A stretch of DNA of 64,000 nucleotides, taken from assembly GCA_028875245.1 (NCBI GenBank), contig JAPPEU010000088.1, positions 62,001 through 126,000 of the forward strand. The letters run 5' to 3'. The stretch comes from Chloroflexota bacterium. Its GTDB lineage: Bacteria > Chloroflexota > Anaerolineae > Aggregatilineales > Phototrophicaceae. The position numbers and the translations under genes are program-made. Below are positions 8,506 through 17,296 of this stretch, one piece after another (position 1 is the stretch's first letter; the number at the start of each line of letters is the position of its first letter). The notes beneath the pieces were generated by a model, which searched no databases, was not told where the DNA came from, and was given only the letters and a program-made list of their open reading frames with translations.

Positions 8506-9735
8506 TCAGCGCCGCAGGATTTTGTTCACGATGCCAAACCAGAATGGCGCGCCTTGGGCCGCGGCGATCACGGTGGCGGCGATGCCGATGAATTTGGCCG
8601 CCAACAGCCCCAGCCAGCCCGCCGGATTATTGTCCGGAAAATAATTCCAGAGATTGTTGGGATCGCTGCGCGCGGCATTGCCCGGCGGCAAATCACTGAT
8701 GTTTTGGAAGGTCCAGCCGATGGGCAGGCTTAGATCCTGGATGTCTTGCAGTTGGTGGGCGACGGCGGCGCCGGTTTCTATTGCGTCCTCCAGCGAGCTT
8801 TCATCGTCAGCCAGGTTGGCTCTGTATTCGTCGTCCTCCGTTTCCGCCTGCAGGTTGCCGCTCTGCACCGAATAACGGGCTTCGCTGCTGATTTGTTCCC
8901 GGCGCGCCGGGTCTTCCCATAAAGCGCGCGCAATGTGCAGCGTATCGATATTGAGCGCGACGGCAAAACACAGGGCGACCAGAACCGACAGGTTTTTCAT
9001 TTTGCCGGCGTAAGAGCGGGTGGCACGCTGCATCGAATTGCCGTACCAGGTTTCCAGCTTGCCGCGGGCCTCCTCCATGCTGTCGGCGCTGGCCATGACG
9101 GCCGAAAGTGTGTTGCGCAGGTTGGGATTGCCGATCTGCCTGATGCCCACCATCAGCGATACATTCGTCGTCGGCTCCAGCCCAAGCAGGCTGACTTCTT
9201 CATCAATCTGATTGACGATGTCGGTCAGGGCGCTGCGATATTGGCGGTCTTGCACGTATCGCAGCGAATCACGCAGTTCATTCATGCCTTGGCCCGTCGT
9301 AACAATGCGGTTGACCATCACGCGCAGGCCGCGCCGTTCACGGCCGGCGGGCATGCCGTCAATGACATTTATCAAAGCGCCAAAGAGCTGCTGGTCGGAT
9401 TCAGCCTTGATGGTGTTGAGCACGACATCGACAAAGGCACGCGGTTCAATATAGTCGACTGCGCCAATGGCGCCGCCGGCGATTGCCTCCGCTTCAGCGC
9501 GCGAGATGCGTTGTGACGGCGCGATTGGGTCGGCCTTGACAAGTTGTATCAGCGGGTGGGTATAAACTTTCGCTCTGATGATCGGGTCTTCGATAACCGC
9601 GTTGATCGTGCTTCTCAGGGTCTTCGCGCGCATCTTCGTCGCCCGGGCGAGCAAGGAGTTGACCTCCGTGACGACAATGCTAAGCAAGATGAACACGAAG
9701 ACGATGCCAACAGCAACCTGAATAATGGCGGCCAA
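8506..9735 (-). CDS. Membrane-anchored protein of unknown function
   Basis: 409 residues with an N-terminal hydrophobic segment (VAVGIVFVFILLSIVVTEV), a long soluble middle, the block LETWYGNSMQRATRSYAGKMK followed by a second hydrophobic segment (about residue 245), and a hydrophobic C terminus (LLAAKFIGIAATVIAAAQG). The NSLLARATKMRAKTLRSTI block after the first helix and the WY...M.R.T block before the second recur in an uncharacterised bacterial membrane family I have seen only as hypothetical. Nothing catalytic is evident. The 307 bases between it and the sigma factor gene contain no other gene; part of that must be the sigma factor promoter region. Confidence 0.7.
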   Translation of the reverse strand: MAAIIQVAVGIVFVFILLSIVVTEVNSLLARATKMRAKTLRSTINAVIEDPIIRAKVYTHPLIQLVKADPIAPSQRISRAEAEAIAGGAIGAVDYIEPRAFVDVVLNTIKAESDQQLFGALINVIDGMPAGRERRGLRVMVNRIVTTGQGMNELRDSLRYVQDRQYRSALTDIVNQIDEEVSLLGLEPTTNVSLMVGIRQIGNPNLRNTLSAVMASADSMEEARGKLETWYGNSMQRATRSYAGKMKNLSVLVALCFAVALNIDTLHIARALWEDPARREQISSEARYSVQSGNLQAETEDDEYRANLADDESSLEDAIETGAAVAHQLQDIQDLSLPIGWTFQNISDLPPGNAARSDPNNLWNYFPDNNPAGWLGLLAAKFIGIAATVIAAAQGAPFWFGIVNKILRR

Positions 9736-9821
9736 ACCCGTTTCCTTTCGCGGCGCGAATCAGCGCATGCGCGACGATGACACACTGAAATCAGTATAGT
9801 CGAAGCGGGCTTTCCCGCAAG

Positions 9822-10445
9822 CTACAGGCTGATGCTCGGCGGAGAGGGGGATGGCGTGAAGGCGGCCGTGGCGGAGGGCGGCCGCGAGATCACTTTTGCT
9901 GGCGCGCGCGCTTGCGTCAAACGGGGGCGAGGCGTGAATGTTTGCGTCGCGGTGTCCGTTTGCGTTGGCGTCAAGGTGTCTGTGGGCATTGGCGTTGGGT
10001 TGAGCGCGTAGATGATGTCTCGGTGCATGTATACCTTGTCAAGTCGGCGTGTCAACGGGTTCTCGTCAATCAAGTACCAGTCGGTGTTGGGCAGGGCCGC
10101 GATCACGCAGACGGTTGCGCCCTCCTTCAGCGCTTCCACGATTCTGCTGCCGATGCTCGGTTCAGAGCGCACGATCGCTTCTCGCACGTGTACGGCGAAT
10201 TTCTGGCAGGCCGGTATCGGCGTCAAGCTTGGCAATGGCGTCGGCGCATTGAGTTCAAACTCCAGGATGCGTACGGCGGTCGCCGTATTCCGCACGATCG
10301 CCTGCTGCGTGGATTCGGCGACGCTGAGGCCGGTGGACATATAATTGCGCAAGCCAAACCAAAGATAATAGAGCCCAAAAACTATGGCGACGCCAAGAAG
10401 GATGACGAACCATGAAGGAGGTCCCGACCGCTGGCCGTAACTCAT
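9822..10445 (-). CDS. Membrane-anchored SH3-like protein with proline/threonine-rich linkers
   Basis: 207 residues. One N-terminal membrane anchor (WFVILLGVAIVFGLYYLWFG) is followed by a short TPLPSLTPIP linker and a bacterial SH3-like domain (ACQKFAVHVREAIVRSEP...GATVCVIAAL, about residues 80-145). The C-terminal tail is low in complexity and rich in T, P and S (TPTQTDTATQTFTP). The ATG at 10443-10445 has GAGG five bases upstream and is preferred over an in-frame upstream ATG. Such proteins are usually exported and face the cell wall or outer surface. The function is unknown. It lies 86 bases upstream of the membrane protein at 8506-9735 on the same strand. Confidence 0.65.
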   Translation of the reverse strand: MSYGQRSGPPSWFVILLGVAIVFGLYYLWFGLRNYMSTGLSVAESTQQAIVRNTATAVRILEFELNAPTPLPSLTPIPACQKFAVHVREAIVRSEPSIGSRIVEALKEGATVCVIAALPNTDWYLIDENPLTRRLDKVYMHRDIIYALNPTPMPTDTLTPTQTDTATQTFTPRPRLTQARAPAKVISRPPSATAAFTPSPSPPSISL

Positions 10446-10603
10446 GATAACCTCACAAGCCGCTTCATCCATAACATAGCGGATTATCTGCCAGCTGCAA
10501 TTGAGCGTACTGATAGCGTCGGACTATCGTATGCCAGTCATGGGATTGGCCTGCGGATTGCGCAAGGGTGGGCGCCCGAGATTGCCGCGCCCGCCGCGGA
10601 CGC

Positions 10604-10631
10604 TTGAATTATTCTGGACTTGGCTTAAGAT
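10604..10631 (+). promoter_or_regulatory. Possible modAB promoter
   Basis: TTGAAT and TAAGAT are separated by 16 bases, 26 bases upstream of the modA start codon. The spacing and distance fit a RpoD-type promoter; the match is moderate. Confidence 0.4.
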
Positions 10632-10656
10632 TCGATTTCGCAGACTGGAGACGGCG

Positions 10657-11559
10657 ATGCGCTTTCAGGCACTTCTTCCGTTGTTCATGCTCCTAAATTT
10701 GTGCTTTGCGAATTCGAGCGCCCAGGACAACCTGAGCGGCAGTTTAACCGTATACGCGGCGACGTCGCTGACCGATGTGTTTGAAGCGATGCGAGACGCA
10801 TTCGCCGAGACTTACCCGGATGTGACAATTCTGTTGAACTTTGCCAATTCCGCGACGCTGGCGGCGCAGCTCACAGCTGGCGCGCCGGCCGACGTCTTCG
10901 CCAGCGCCAATGAGCTGCAGATGCAAGTCGCCGTGGAATCCGCGCGCGTGGATGAAGCGGATGTGGAAATCTTCGCTCATAACCGGCTGGTGTTGATTGT
11001 TCCGGCTGGCAACCCGGCAACTATCCACTCCCTGGATGATTTGACGCGGGACAACATCCTGCTGGTCCTGGCGGCCGAAGGGACGCCAATACGCGCCTAC
11101 ACGGATGCCATGCTCGCTTCCTACAGTGACGAACGAGGCGACAGCTTTACTAAAGGCGTACTGCGAAATCTGGTTTCCGAGGAGAGCAACGTAAGGCAGG
11201 TCGTCGCGCGGATCGCGCTGGGCGAGGCCGATGCCGGGATTGTTTATCAGTCCGATGCCTTGGGCGATGTCGCCGACCAGCTCATCGCCATTCCAGTCGC
11301 TGAGCGGCACAATCAGCTGGCGTCCTATCCAATCGCGCCGTTGCTTGACGCGGTGGAACCGAGCCTGGCTGAGCGATTTATGCGCTTCGTCCTCTCGGAT
11401 GAGGCGCTGGCAATCCTCGAAGCCAACGGATTCTGCTGGCCCGCCAGGCAGGATGACGTTGAAGTGGACGAAGCGGCAACAGAACCCGCACTCGAATTCT
11501 CGGACATCGGCGAAGCCACCAAGATAGAATGTGAAGCGGCGTCACTTGAAGACGGATAA
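10657..11559 (+). CDS. modA: Molybdate ABC transporter substrate-binding protein
   Basis: 300 residues with a signal peptide (MRFQALLPLFMLLNLCFANSSA). The mature part begins with the ModA pattern LTVYAATSLTDVFEAM, then NFANSATLAAQLTAGAPADVFASA and, near residue 200, ADAGIVYQSDA, the usual oxyanion-binding segments for molybdate or tungstate. The ATG at 10657 has GGAG six bases upstream; the frame is open further upstream but that part is not protein-like. About 35 acidic residues at the C terminus (EVDEAATEPALEFSD) extend past the normal end. The gene overlaps modB by 29 bases. Confidence 0.9.
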   Translation: MRFQALLPLFMLLNLCFANSSAQDNLSGSLTVYAATSLTDVFEAMRDAFAETYPDVTILLNFANSATLAAQLTAGAPADVFASANELQMQVAVESARVDEADVEIFAHNRLVLIVPAGNPATIHSLDDLTRDNILLVLAAEGTPIRAYTDAMLASYSDERGDSFTKGVLRNLVSEESNVRQVVARIALGEADAGIVYQSDALGDVADQLIAIPVAERHNQLASYPIAPLLDAVEPSLAERFMRFVLSDEALAILEANGFCWPARQDDVEVDEAATEPALEFSDIGEATKIECEAASLEDG

Positions 11560-12334
11560 GCTCCTGATCTATGCTGTCAGCTCCTTTGCCTTCTTGCTGC
11601 TGTCAGCTCCCGTAATCGTTCTGCTGATAAGCGGCGTTCGCTCGCAGGCCTGGGGCGGCTTGCCGGATTCCGCGACTATTCTGTCGGCGGCGGCGCTGAG
11701 TTTCATCTCGACGCTGGCGGTCGTTTGCCTGGCCGCGCTTCTGGGCACGCCGCTCGCCTATGTGCTTTCGCGACATGAGTTCAGGGGCAAGCGCCTTGTC
11801 AGCCTGTTCATTGAGCTGCCGATCGTCATGCCGCCGGCCGTCGCCGGGTTGGCGCTGCTGCTCACCTTTGGCCGGCGCGGCGCCATCGGCTCCCTATTGG
11901 CCGAGGCGGGCATCATTATTCCCTTTTCCATCATCGCGGTGATAATCGCGCAGTTCTTCATTTCGGCGCCATTTTACATTCGGTCGGCGCAAGTGGGATT
12001 CTCCAGCATCGCCGCCGAAGTCGAGGACGCCGCCCGCGTTGACGGCGCCTATGGCTGGCTGATGTTCTGGTATATCACGCTGCCAATCGCCTGGCGCGCG
12101 CTCTTCGCCGGCATGATCCTCAGCTGGGCGCGGGCGCTGGGCGAGTTCGGGGCGACCATTCTCTTCGCGGGCAATTTGCAGGGCAAGACGCAGACCATGC
12201 CGCTGCTGGTTTACAGCGTCTTCGAGCGTGACATCGACGCGGCCATCTGGACCGGCCTGATATTGATTGTGCTTGCCTTGGTCGCGCTGTCCCTTTCACA
12301 GTGGCTGGCGCGCGCCCAGGACAAGATTGATTGA
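11531..12334 (+). CDS. modB: Molybdate ABC transporter permease
   Basis: 267 residues with about five to six transmembrane segments. The EAA loop typical of ModB is AAEVEDAARVDGAYGWLMFWYITLP (about residue 160), followed by WARALGEFGATILFAGN, a strong molybdate/sulfate permease signature. The start is GTG at 11531, inside the end of modA. No ModC ATPase follows: the next sequence is an arsC remnant and a repeat. The transporter would need an ATPase encoded elsewhere or may be impaired. Confidence 0.9.
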   Translation: MKRRHLKTDKLLIYAVSSFAFLLLSAPVIVLLISGVRSQAWGGLPDSATILSAAALSFISTLAVVCLAALLGTPLAYVLSRHEFRGKRLVSLFIELPIVMPPAVAGLALLLTFGRRGAIGSLLAEAGIIIPFSIIAVIIAQFFISAPFYIRSAQVGFSSIAAEVEDAARVDGAYGWLMFWYITLPIAWRALFAGMILSWARALGEFGATILFAGNLQGKTQTMPLLVYSVFERDIDAAIWTGLILIVLALVALSLSQWLARAQDKID

Positions 12335-12386
12335 CGCTTATCGCAGGACCGCGCGTTTGGACGAGGCGAAAACGGAGACGGATGCC

Positions 12387-12467
12387 TTGTCGGAGAAGTT
12401 GCAGGTTCTCATTCTGTGTACAGCCAATTCCGCCCGCTCGCAAATGGGGGAGGGCTTGGTAGTGTAA
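12387..12467 (+). pseudogene. Remnant of an ArsC/low-molecular-weight phosphatase gene
   Basis: Twenty-seven codons read LSEKLQVLILCTANSARSQM and then GEGLVV before a stop. This is the N-terminal beta-strand and phosphate-binding loop CX5R-S (CTANSARS) of thioredoxin-type arsenate reductases and low-molecular-weight tyrosine phosphatases, normally about 130 residues. Everything after the first ~20 conserved residues is missing and no continuation is seen in any frame before the palindromic repeat at 12511. Probably the broken end of a deleted gene. Confidence 0.75.
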
Positions 12468-12510
12468 CCTTTTCGGTTGAAATTAGGTAAATTGCATCCA
12501 CCTAGCAGTC

Positions 12511-12578
12511 TGTAGGGGCGAGCCCGTGGCTCGCCCGTCGGCGGTTTGACAGTGGGCGACTCAAGAGTCGCCCCTACA
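12511..12578. repeat. Palindromic dispersed repeat (tgtaggggcg type)
   Basis: The element begins tgtaggggcgagcc and ends gtcgcccctaca, so its ends are inverted repeats of about 11 bases, with an inner hairpin (GGGCGAGCCcgtGGCTCGCCC). Related copies lie at 57807-57890 and, in the other orientation, at 3284-3332. It has no coding capacity. It sits between the arsC remnant and the end of the TPR gene. Confidence 0.75.
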
Positions 12579-12622
12579 AAATCTTAGGTATTTGGGGTTG
12601 ATGATATAATTCGAGGACTGGC

Positions 12623-13783
12623 TCAAGACAACGACTCAGTCTGATGGCGCGCCAACTGCCGCCGCGCGGCTTGCAAATTGCGCTGCGCCTCGACAAAGGC
12701 GGGGTTCAGATTAAGCGCTTGCTGGAAATCTTCAATCGCATCCGCCAGATTGCCCTGACGCTGCTTTGCCAACCCGCGATTATAGAAGGATTCATGTCGG
12801 CTGGCGTCAAGCCGAACCGCCTCTTCGAAGCTAGACAGCGCCGCGGCAAAATCTTGCAGACGGTAGCAGGCCGTCCCGCGCAGATTGTGGAGTTCAGCGC
12901 TGTTGGGGTAATACTGCAGCGCCAGCGAACAGTCGTCGCGCAGCCCGGCCCAATCGCCCTGCCGCGCCCGCGCCAAGCCCCGCATCCGGTAAGCTTTGTA
13001 CTGATGCGGCTCCAGACGCAATGCGGTCGTCAAGTCGTTGATGGCTCGGTCCAGGTCTGCGCGCGCATGATAACGCGCTGAACCGCGGCTGTAATAAGCC
13101 GCCGCCGAATCAGGACGCTGTCGAATGAGGGCGCTGAACGTTTCTATCGCCTCGGCATACTGTTGGTCGGCCAGCTGCTGCCTGCCGATACGGTACAAGC
13201 TCTCCACATTTTCTTCGAGTTTGGCGGCGGGCTCCGCTTCAGTCAAGGACTCCAGTGCTTCAATGAGAGACCAGAGTGCCCCGGGGTAGGGGCTGAGGCT
13301 GGTCAACTCGGCGACGCCGAGCGCGCTCGCTTTGCCGACGATTTCGTCCAGTTGCGGCGGATAGTAGCCAGCCGGCACTTGCTCTTCAAGCACGAGCGGC
13401 TTGCCATGCGCATCAATAACCATGCGGACGAAGCACTGCTCGTCTTGCTGGTCAGTGGCCAGGATTCGCTCAACACCGGTCTTGAAGCGGAATGGCGCTT
13501 CGAGCTGTATGTCGTAGCCGTCTCCGCTGACGCGGAAAGCTGCGTTAGCAAGGCTGACTTTCACCAGCTTGGGACGGCTATGGCGGGCGGCGAGGAGCAA
13601 GGCAGCCGCGCCAACAGCAACTGCGGCAGCGGCAAGAAGCGGAGCGCGCAAACCGAGCGCCGCCGCGGCCACAACGCAGGCGATGATCAACAGCGGACGG
13701 GAATAGCGTCGAGCGCGCTGCGCCTCTACGCGCCGAAAGTCCCCCTCAATCACGGGCAATAGGGCTGATTCGTCGGCCTTCAT
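12623..13783 (-). CDS. Membrane-anchored TPR-repeat protein
   Basis: 386 residues. Residues ~28-67 form two adjacent hydrophobic segments (LLIIACVVAAAALGLRAPLL and AAAVAVGAAALLLAA), followed by a soluble domain of about 120 residues. From about residue 195 to 375 there are five tetratricopeptide repeats (for example QQYAEAIETFSALIRQRPDS and GNLADAIEDFQQALNLNPAF). TPR domains mediate protein contacts, here on the cytoplasmic side judging by the short loop. No specific partner is indicated. The gene is isolated, with a repeat downstream and icd upstream. Confidence 0.8.
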   Translation of the reverse strand: MKADESALLPVIEGDFRRVEAQRARRYSRPLLIIACVVAAAALGLRAPLLAAAAVAVGAAALLLAARHSRPKLVKVSLANAAFRVSGDGYDIQLEAPFRFKTGVERILATDQQDEQCFVRMVIDAHGKPLVLEEQVPAGYYPPQLDEIVGKASALGVAELTSLSPYPGALWSLIEALESLTEAEPAAKLEENVESLYRIGRQQLADQQYAEAIETFSALIRQRPDSAAAYYSRGSARYHARADLDRAINDLTTALRLEPHQYKAYRMRGLARARQGDWAGLRDDCSLALQYYPNSAELHNLRGTACYRLQDFAAALSSFEEAVRLDASRHESFYNRGLAKQRQGNLADAIEDFQQALNLNPAFVEAQRNLQAARRQLARHQTESLS

Positions 13784-13872
13784 TTGCGAATGCTACGCCT
13801 AGTTTCGCAATCAATTCTAGTGAAATAAGCGAAACGGACAATTGGGATAGACAGGCGCCGGCGACGGCATGT

Positions 13873-13908
13873 TGAAAAAAGCAGGGGAGCGGCGGTGCTT
13901 GCCGCCCC
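13873..13908 (-). terminator. Intrinsic terminator downstream of icd
   Basis: On the minus strand GAGGGGCGGC-aagcacc-GCCGCTCCCC forms a GC-rich hairpin, followed by TGC and TTTTTT. It lies about 70 bases after the icd stop codon. Confidence 0.75.
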
Positions 13909-13976
13909 TCATGCCGCGTCTGGCTGAATCTCGTTTGAGCGTGATCAGGCCCGCTTGCGCTTCTGCTTCGGTTATC

Positions 13977-15233
13977 TCACACAGCGTCCATATTGGCGAT
14001 GATTCGGCTGGCGAATTCGCTGGTGGGGACTTTGGTCGCGTTCTCCATCTGGCGCGCGAAATCGTAGGTGACGGTGCGCTGGTCTATCGTCATTTCGTAG
14101 GCTTTGGTTATCATGTCCGCCGCTTCAAACCAGTTCAGATGCTCCAGCATCATGACGCCGCTGAAAAGCAGTGAACCGGGGTTGACCATGTCTTTGTTGG
14201 TGTACTTCGGTGCTGTGCCGTGCGTCGCCTCGAACAAGGCGATTTCATCGCCGATGTTGGCGCCGGGCGCGATGCCCACGCCACCGACTTCCGCCGCAAG
14301 CGCGTCGCTCAGATAATCGCCGTTGAGATTGGTCGTGGCGATCACGTCATGCTCGCGCGGCCGCAGCAGCATTTTCTGGAACATAATATCGGCGATCGTA
14401 TCCTGGATCAGTATCTTGCCATTGGGTACGCTGCCATTGTGATTGGCGGCCACATCCTCCCATGAAATCGTCTGCTCGGGGAATTCTTCGCGCGCAAGCT
14501 CATAACCCCACTTTTGAAACGCGCCTTCAGTGAATTTCTGGATGTTGCCCTTGTGCACGAGGGTGACGCTGCCGCGCTTGCGTTCGATCGCGTATTGAAT
14601 GGCGGCGCGGATCAGTCGCTTGCTGCCGAAGGGGCTGATCGGCTTGATGCCCAGGCCGGCGTCCGGGAAGAAATTGGTTGCGCCCAGTTCGTTTTTGAGG
14701 AAGGCCGCCAGCTTCTTGTTCTCCTCGCTTCCCGATTCGTATTCGATGCCAGCGTATGTATCTTCGGTGTTTTCTCGGAATATGACGACATCCACATCTT
14801 CGGGCTGCTTGAGCGGGCTGGGCACGCCCTTGTACCAGCGCACCGGGCGCACGCAGCTGTAGAGGTCCAGAACTTGCCGCAGGGTCACATTCAAGCTGCG
14901 AAAGCCGCCGCCGACCGGCGTCGTCAATGGCCCTTTTATCCCGACTTTGAAGTCGCGAAAGGCGTCAAAAGTCTCCTCGGGCATATAATTGCCCTTGTAA
15001 ACGTCCGCCGCCTTTTCCCCAGCATAGACTTCCATCCAGGAAATCTGCCGCTCGCCGGCATAGGCCTTCTCCACCGCCGCGTCCCAGATCCTCTTGCTGG
15101 CGGTCATGATATCGTATCCGATGCCGTCGCCCTCAATAAACAGCAGGATCGGATTGTCCGGCACTTGCATGCTGCCATTGCTAAAGCTGATCTTTTCACC
15201 GGAATCGGGCATGGTGATGTTATCGTAGGCCAT
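13977..15233 (-). CDS. icd: Isocitrate dehydrogenase (NADP+)
   Basis: 418 residues. This TCA-cycle enzyme converts isocitrate to 2-oxoglutarate and CO2. Substrate-binding SLNVTLRQ (about residue 113) contains the serine that is phosphorylated in E. coli. NADP specificity is shown by HGTAPKYTNKDMVNPGS, whose Lys-Tyr pair contacts the 2'-phosphate. The metal-binding aspartates lie in the IQDTIADIMFQ and NLNGDYLSD region. The ATG at 15231-15233 has AAGGAG ten bases upstream, so the upstream in-frame extension is not used. It has its own promoter and terminator. Confidence 0.95.
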   Translation of the reverse strand: MAYDNITMPDSGEKISFSNGSMQVPDNPILLFIEGDGIGYDIMTASKRIWDAAVEKAYAGERQISWMEVYAGEKAADVYKGNYMPEETFDAFRDFKVGIKGPLTTPVGGGFRSLNVTLRQVLDLYSCVRPVRWYKGVPSPLKQPEDVDVVIFRENTEDTYAGIEYESGSEENKKLAAFLKNELGATNFFPDAGLGIKPISPFGSKRLIRAAIQYAIERKRGSVTLVHKGNIQKFTEGAFQKWGYELAREEFPEQTISWEDVAANHNGSVPNGKILIQDTIADIMFQKMLLRPREHDVIATTNLNGDYLSDALAAEVGGVGIAPGANIGDEIALFEATHGTAPKYTNKDMVNPGSLLFSGVMMLEHLNWFEAADMITKAYEMTIDQRTVTYDFARQMENATKVPTSEFASRIIANMDAV

Positions 15234-15282
15234 CGCAGACTTGTCTCCTTTTGCTTCGGCATTTCGTGGGTCAATTCGCGGG

Positions 15283-15310
15283 ATTATAGCATAGAACGAG
15301 GTCTTGCGAA
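15283..15310 (-). promoter_or_regulatory. icd promoter
   Basis: On the minus strand TTCGCA, 16 bases, then TATAAT at 15288-15283 with the extended -10 TGC before it. It lies 50 bases upstream of the icd start. Confidence 0.6.
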
Positions 15311-15401
15311 TTGGTGGATTGAGGATGGCGCAGCGCATTGCCCCTTGCCATTCGCCGCTCGAATCTCATAATGATTTGAATTGCTGTGTTGCTGTTTCTT
15401 A

Positions 15402-16349
15402 ATGTGTGGGCCAATGCACATTGTTCTATTTTGCGCTACAAACCGGGGCTATCGGTTTGCCAGCAAGCTCTTCCAGCTTGGGCAGGGTCACAAGTTTACC
15501 GTCTTTAGCTTCCGCGAGACGGCTTGGGAACCGCCGTTTCTGGAGAAGATAAGATCTTTGACCCTGGGGCAGGGCCAGCGATTCATCGAAGCGCGAAACG
15601 TCGCCCATCCAGATTTGCAGAGCTTTTGGCGAGAGGCGCCGATTGACCTGATTCTCATCGCGAGCTGGCGTTATCTTGTACCGGAGTCAGTTTATTCTCG
15701 GGCGCGGCAAGGCTGTTTCGTTTTCCATGATTCCCTGCTGCCGAAATATCGCGGCTTCGCGCCAACAGTTTGGTCGATCATCAACGGCGAACGCGAGACA
15801 GGCGTTTCACTTTTCAGAATCAACGACCGCATGGATGCCGGCGACATTGTCGAACAGCGCCGGATATCCATATCCGAAACTGAGACAATAGCAGAAGTAA
15901 TGGAAAGGCTCACAGAATTGTACTTGGAGCTTGCCGAACGCAGGTTCGACAGCCTGCTGGAAGGCAACGTGAGCAGTTATCCACAGAATCATGATGAGGC
16001 CACCTATACTTGCAAATGGACCCCCGAGGATGCGCTCATTGACTGGAGGAAGAGCGCGCGCGAAATCTTCAATCTCATCCGCGCGACCGGCAAGCCCTAT
16101 CCAGGCGCCTATACCTTCCTGGGAAACCGCAAGCTGACAATCTGGTCGGCAGACCTGCCAAGCATGCCTGGCAACTATGTGTCATACGCGCCCGGCCGGG
16201 TCCTTGAATCGCAGCCTGATGGCGGCGCCACAGTCTTGACCGGCGATGGCGTGATTCGCCTGCAAACAGTACAGTTGGATGGGGAGCCGATTGTTAATGC
16301 CGGTTGCATGCTGACATCACTGTCTCTGACCTTGGGCAGGGGGATATGA
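15402..16349 (+). CDS. Formyltransferase-family protein (sugar N-formyltransferase-like)
   Basis: 315 residues. The N-terminal Rossmann-like formyltransferase domain carries HDSLLPKYRG (about residue 109) and the catalytic aspartate in RMDAGDIV. The C-terminal domain has the KWTPEDALIDWRKSAREIFNLIRA block typical of ArnA/Fmt-like enzymes. It would move a formyl group from 10-formyl-THF to a sugar amine. The catalytic Asn two residues before the His (N-x-H) is replaced by Val (VFH). Start choice is between ATG at 15402 and ATG at 15414; neither has a clear ribosome site. The stop overlaps the next start by four bases (ATGA), the first of a tightly coupled amino-sugar cassette. Confidence 0.75.
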   Translation: MCGPMHIVLFCATNRGYRFASKLFQLGQGHKFTVFSFRETAWEPPFLEKIRSLTLGQGQRFIEARNVAHPDLQSFWREAPIDLILIASWRYLVPESVYSRARQGCFVFHDSLLPKYRGFAPTVWSIINGERETGVSLFRINDRMDAGDIVEQRRISISETETIAEVMERLTELYLELAERRFDSLLEGNVSSYPQNHDEATYTCKWTPEDALIDWRKSAREIFNLIRATGKPYPGAYTFLGNRKLTIWSADLPSMPGNYVSYAPGRVLESQPDGGATVLTGDGVIRLQTVQLDGEPIVNAGCMLTSLSLTLGRGI

Positions 16350-17296
16350 AGGCGGCAAACGTTTCCGTTGTCATTCCCGTCTATCGAAGCGAAAAGAGCA
16401 TTGCTCTGGTCGTCGAGGAGTTGGCGCGCGAGCTGCCAAAATATGCCGGCAGCTGGGAAGTGATCCTGGTGGAAGACGACGGTGGCGACAACAGCTGGGG
16501 GGCAATTGAGCAGCTCTCGAAGCAGCACGCTTTTGTACGGGGCTACCGGCTGATGCGGAATTATGGGCAGCATAACGCGCTGCTCTGCGGCATTCGCGCC
16601 GCAAGCTACGAGTACATCGTTACCATGGATGATGATTTGCAGCACCCGACCGAACGCATCGGCGACCTGCTTGACAAACTCGCCGAGGGCTATGACGTGG
16701 TTTATGGCGCGCCGATAAACGAGCGGCACAGCCTGCTAAGGAACATCGCTTCAGTCTCGACCAAAGTCGTCTTGCAGGGCGCAATGGGCGCGCATACCGC
16801 TCGCCGGGTCAGCGCTTTTCGCGCCTTCCGCGCCAGCCTGCGCGATTCATTCGCCGATTTCCGCGGGCCCCTTGTCAATATTGATGTGTTGCTGACCTGG
16901 GGCACGACAAGATTTGTCGCCGTCCCCATCGAGCACAGACTGCGGACAGTCGGCAGGTCGACATATACGATTGGCAAGCTGCTTACGCACGCCTTTAACA
17001 TGATTACCGGCTTCAGTACGCTGCCGCTGCGAATTGCCAGTCTTCTTGGCCTGCTCATGACGGCCTTCGGCACCGTGATTTTCGTTTACCTTGTGCTGAG
17101 TCAGTTGTTCGCCTTCAGATTTGAAGTGCCCGGCTTCACATTTATCGCTTCGCTGGTCTCCATCTTTGCCGGCGCCCAGATGTTCGCCCTCGGCATCATT
17201 GGCGAATATCTGGCGCGGATGCACCTGCGGATAATGGATCGCCCGGTTTACCTTGTACGACAGATGACCGACGAGCGGGAAGACCTCAAGGCATGA
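16346..17296 (+). CDS. Family 2 glycosyltransferase with two C-terminal membrane helices (ArnC/polyprenyl-P type)
   Basis: 316 residues. The GT-A domain starts VSVVIPVYRSEKSIALVVEEL and carries the nucleotide/metal motif TMDDDLQHP (about residue 96) and YGQHNALLCG. The last third has two transmembrane segments (LPLRIASLLGLLMTAFGTVI and FIASLVSIFAGAQMFALGII). This architecture matches ArnC, GtrB and dolichyl-phosphate mannosyltransferase, which load a sugar onto undecaprenyl phosphate at the inner membrane face. Neighbours supply an amino-sugar nucleotide, so a lipid-linked 4-amino-4,6-dideoxy sugar is the likely product. It overlaps both flanking genes by ATGA. Confidence 0.85.
   Translation: MKAANVSVVIPVYRSEKSIALVVEELARELPKYAGSWEVILVEDDGGDNSWGAIEQLSKQHAFVRGYRLMRNYGQHNALLCGIRAASYEYIVTMDDDLQHPTERIGDLLDKLAEGYDVVYGAPINERHSLLRNIASVSTKVVLQGAMGAHTARRVSAFRAFRASLRDSFADFRGPLVNIDVLLTWGTTRFVAVPIEHRLRTVGRSTYTIGKLLTHAFNMITGFSTLPLRIASLLGLLMTAFGTVIFVYLVLSQLFAFRFEVPGFTFIASLVSIFAGAQMFALGIIGEYLARMHLRIMDRPVYLVRQMTDEREDLKA

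Noticed and set aside
9822..9990. TPT/TQT-rich direct repeats as a possible CRISPR or satellite
   Set aside because: Short, irregular and in frame with the C-terminal tail of the SH3-like protein; no repeat-spacer pattern. No CRISPR array was seen in the window.
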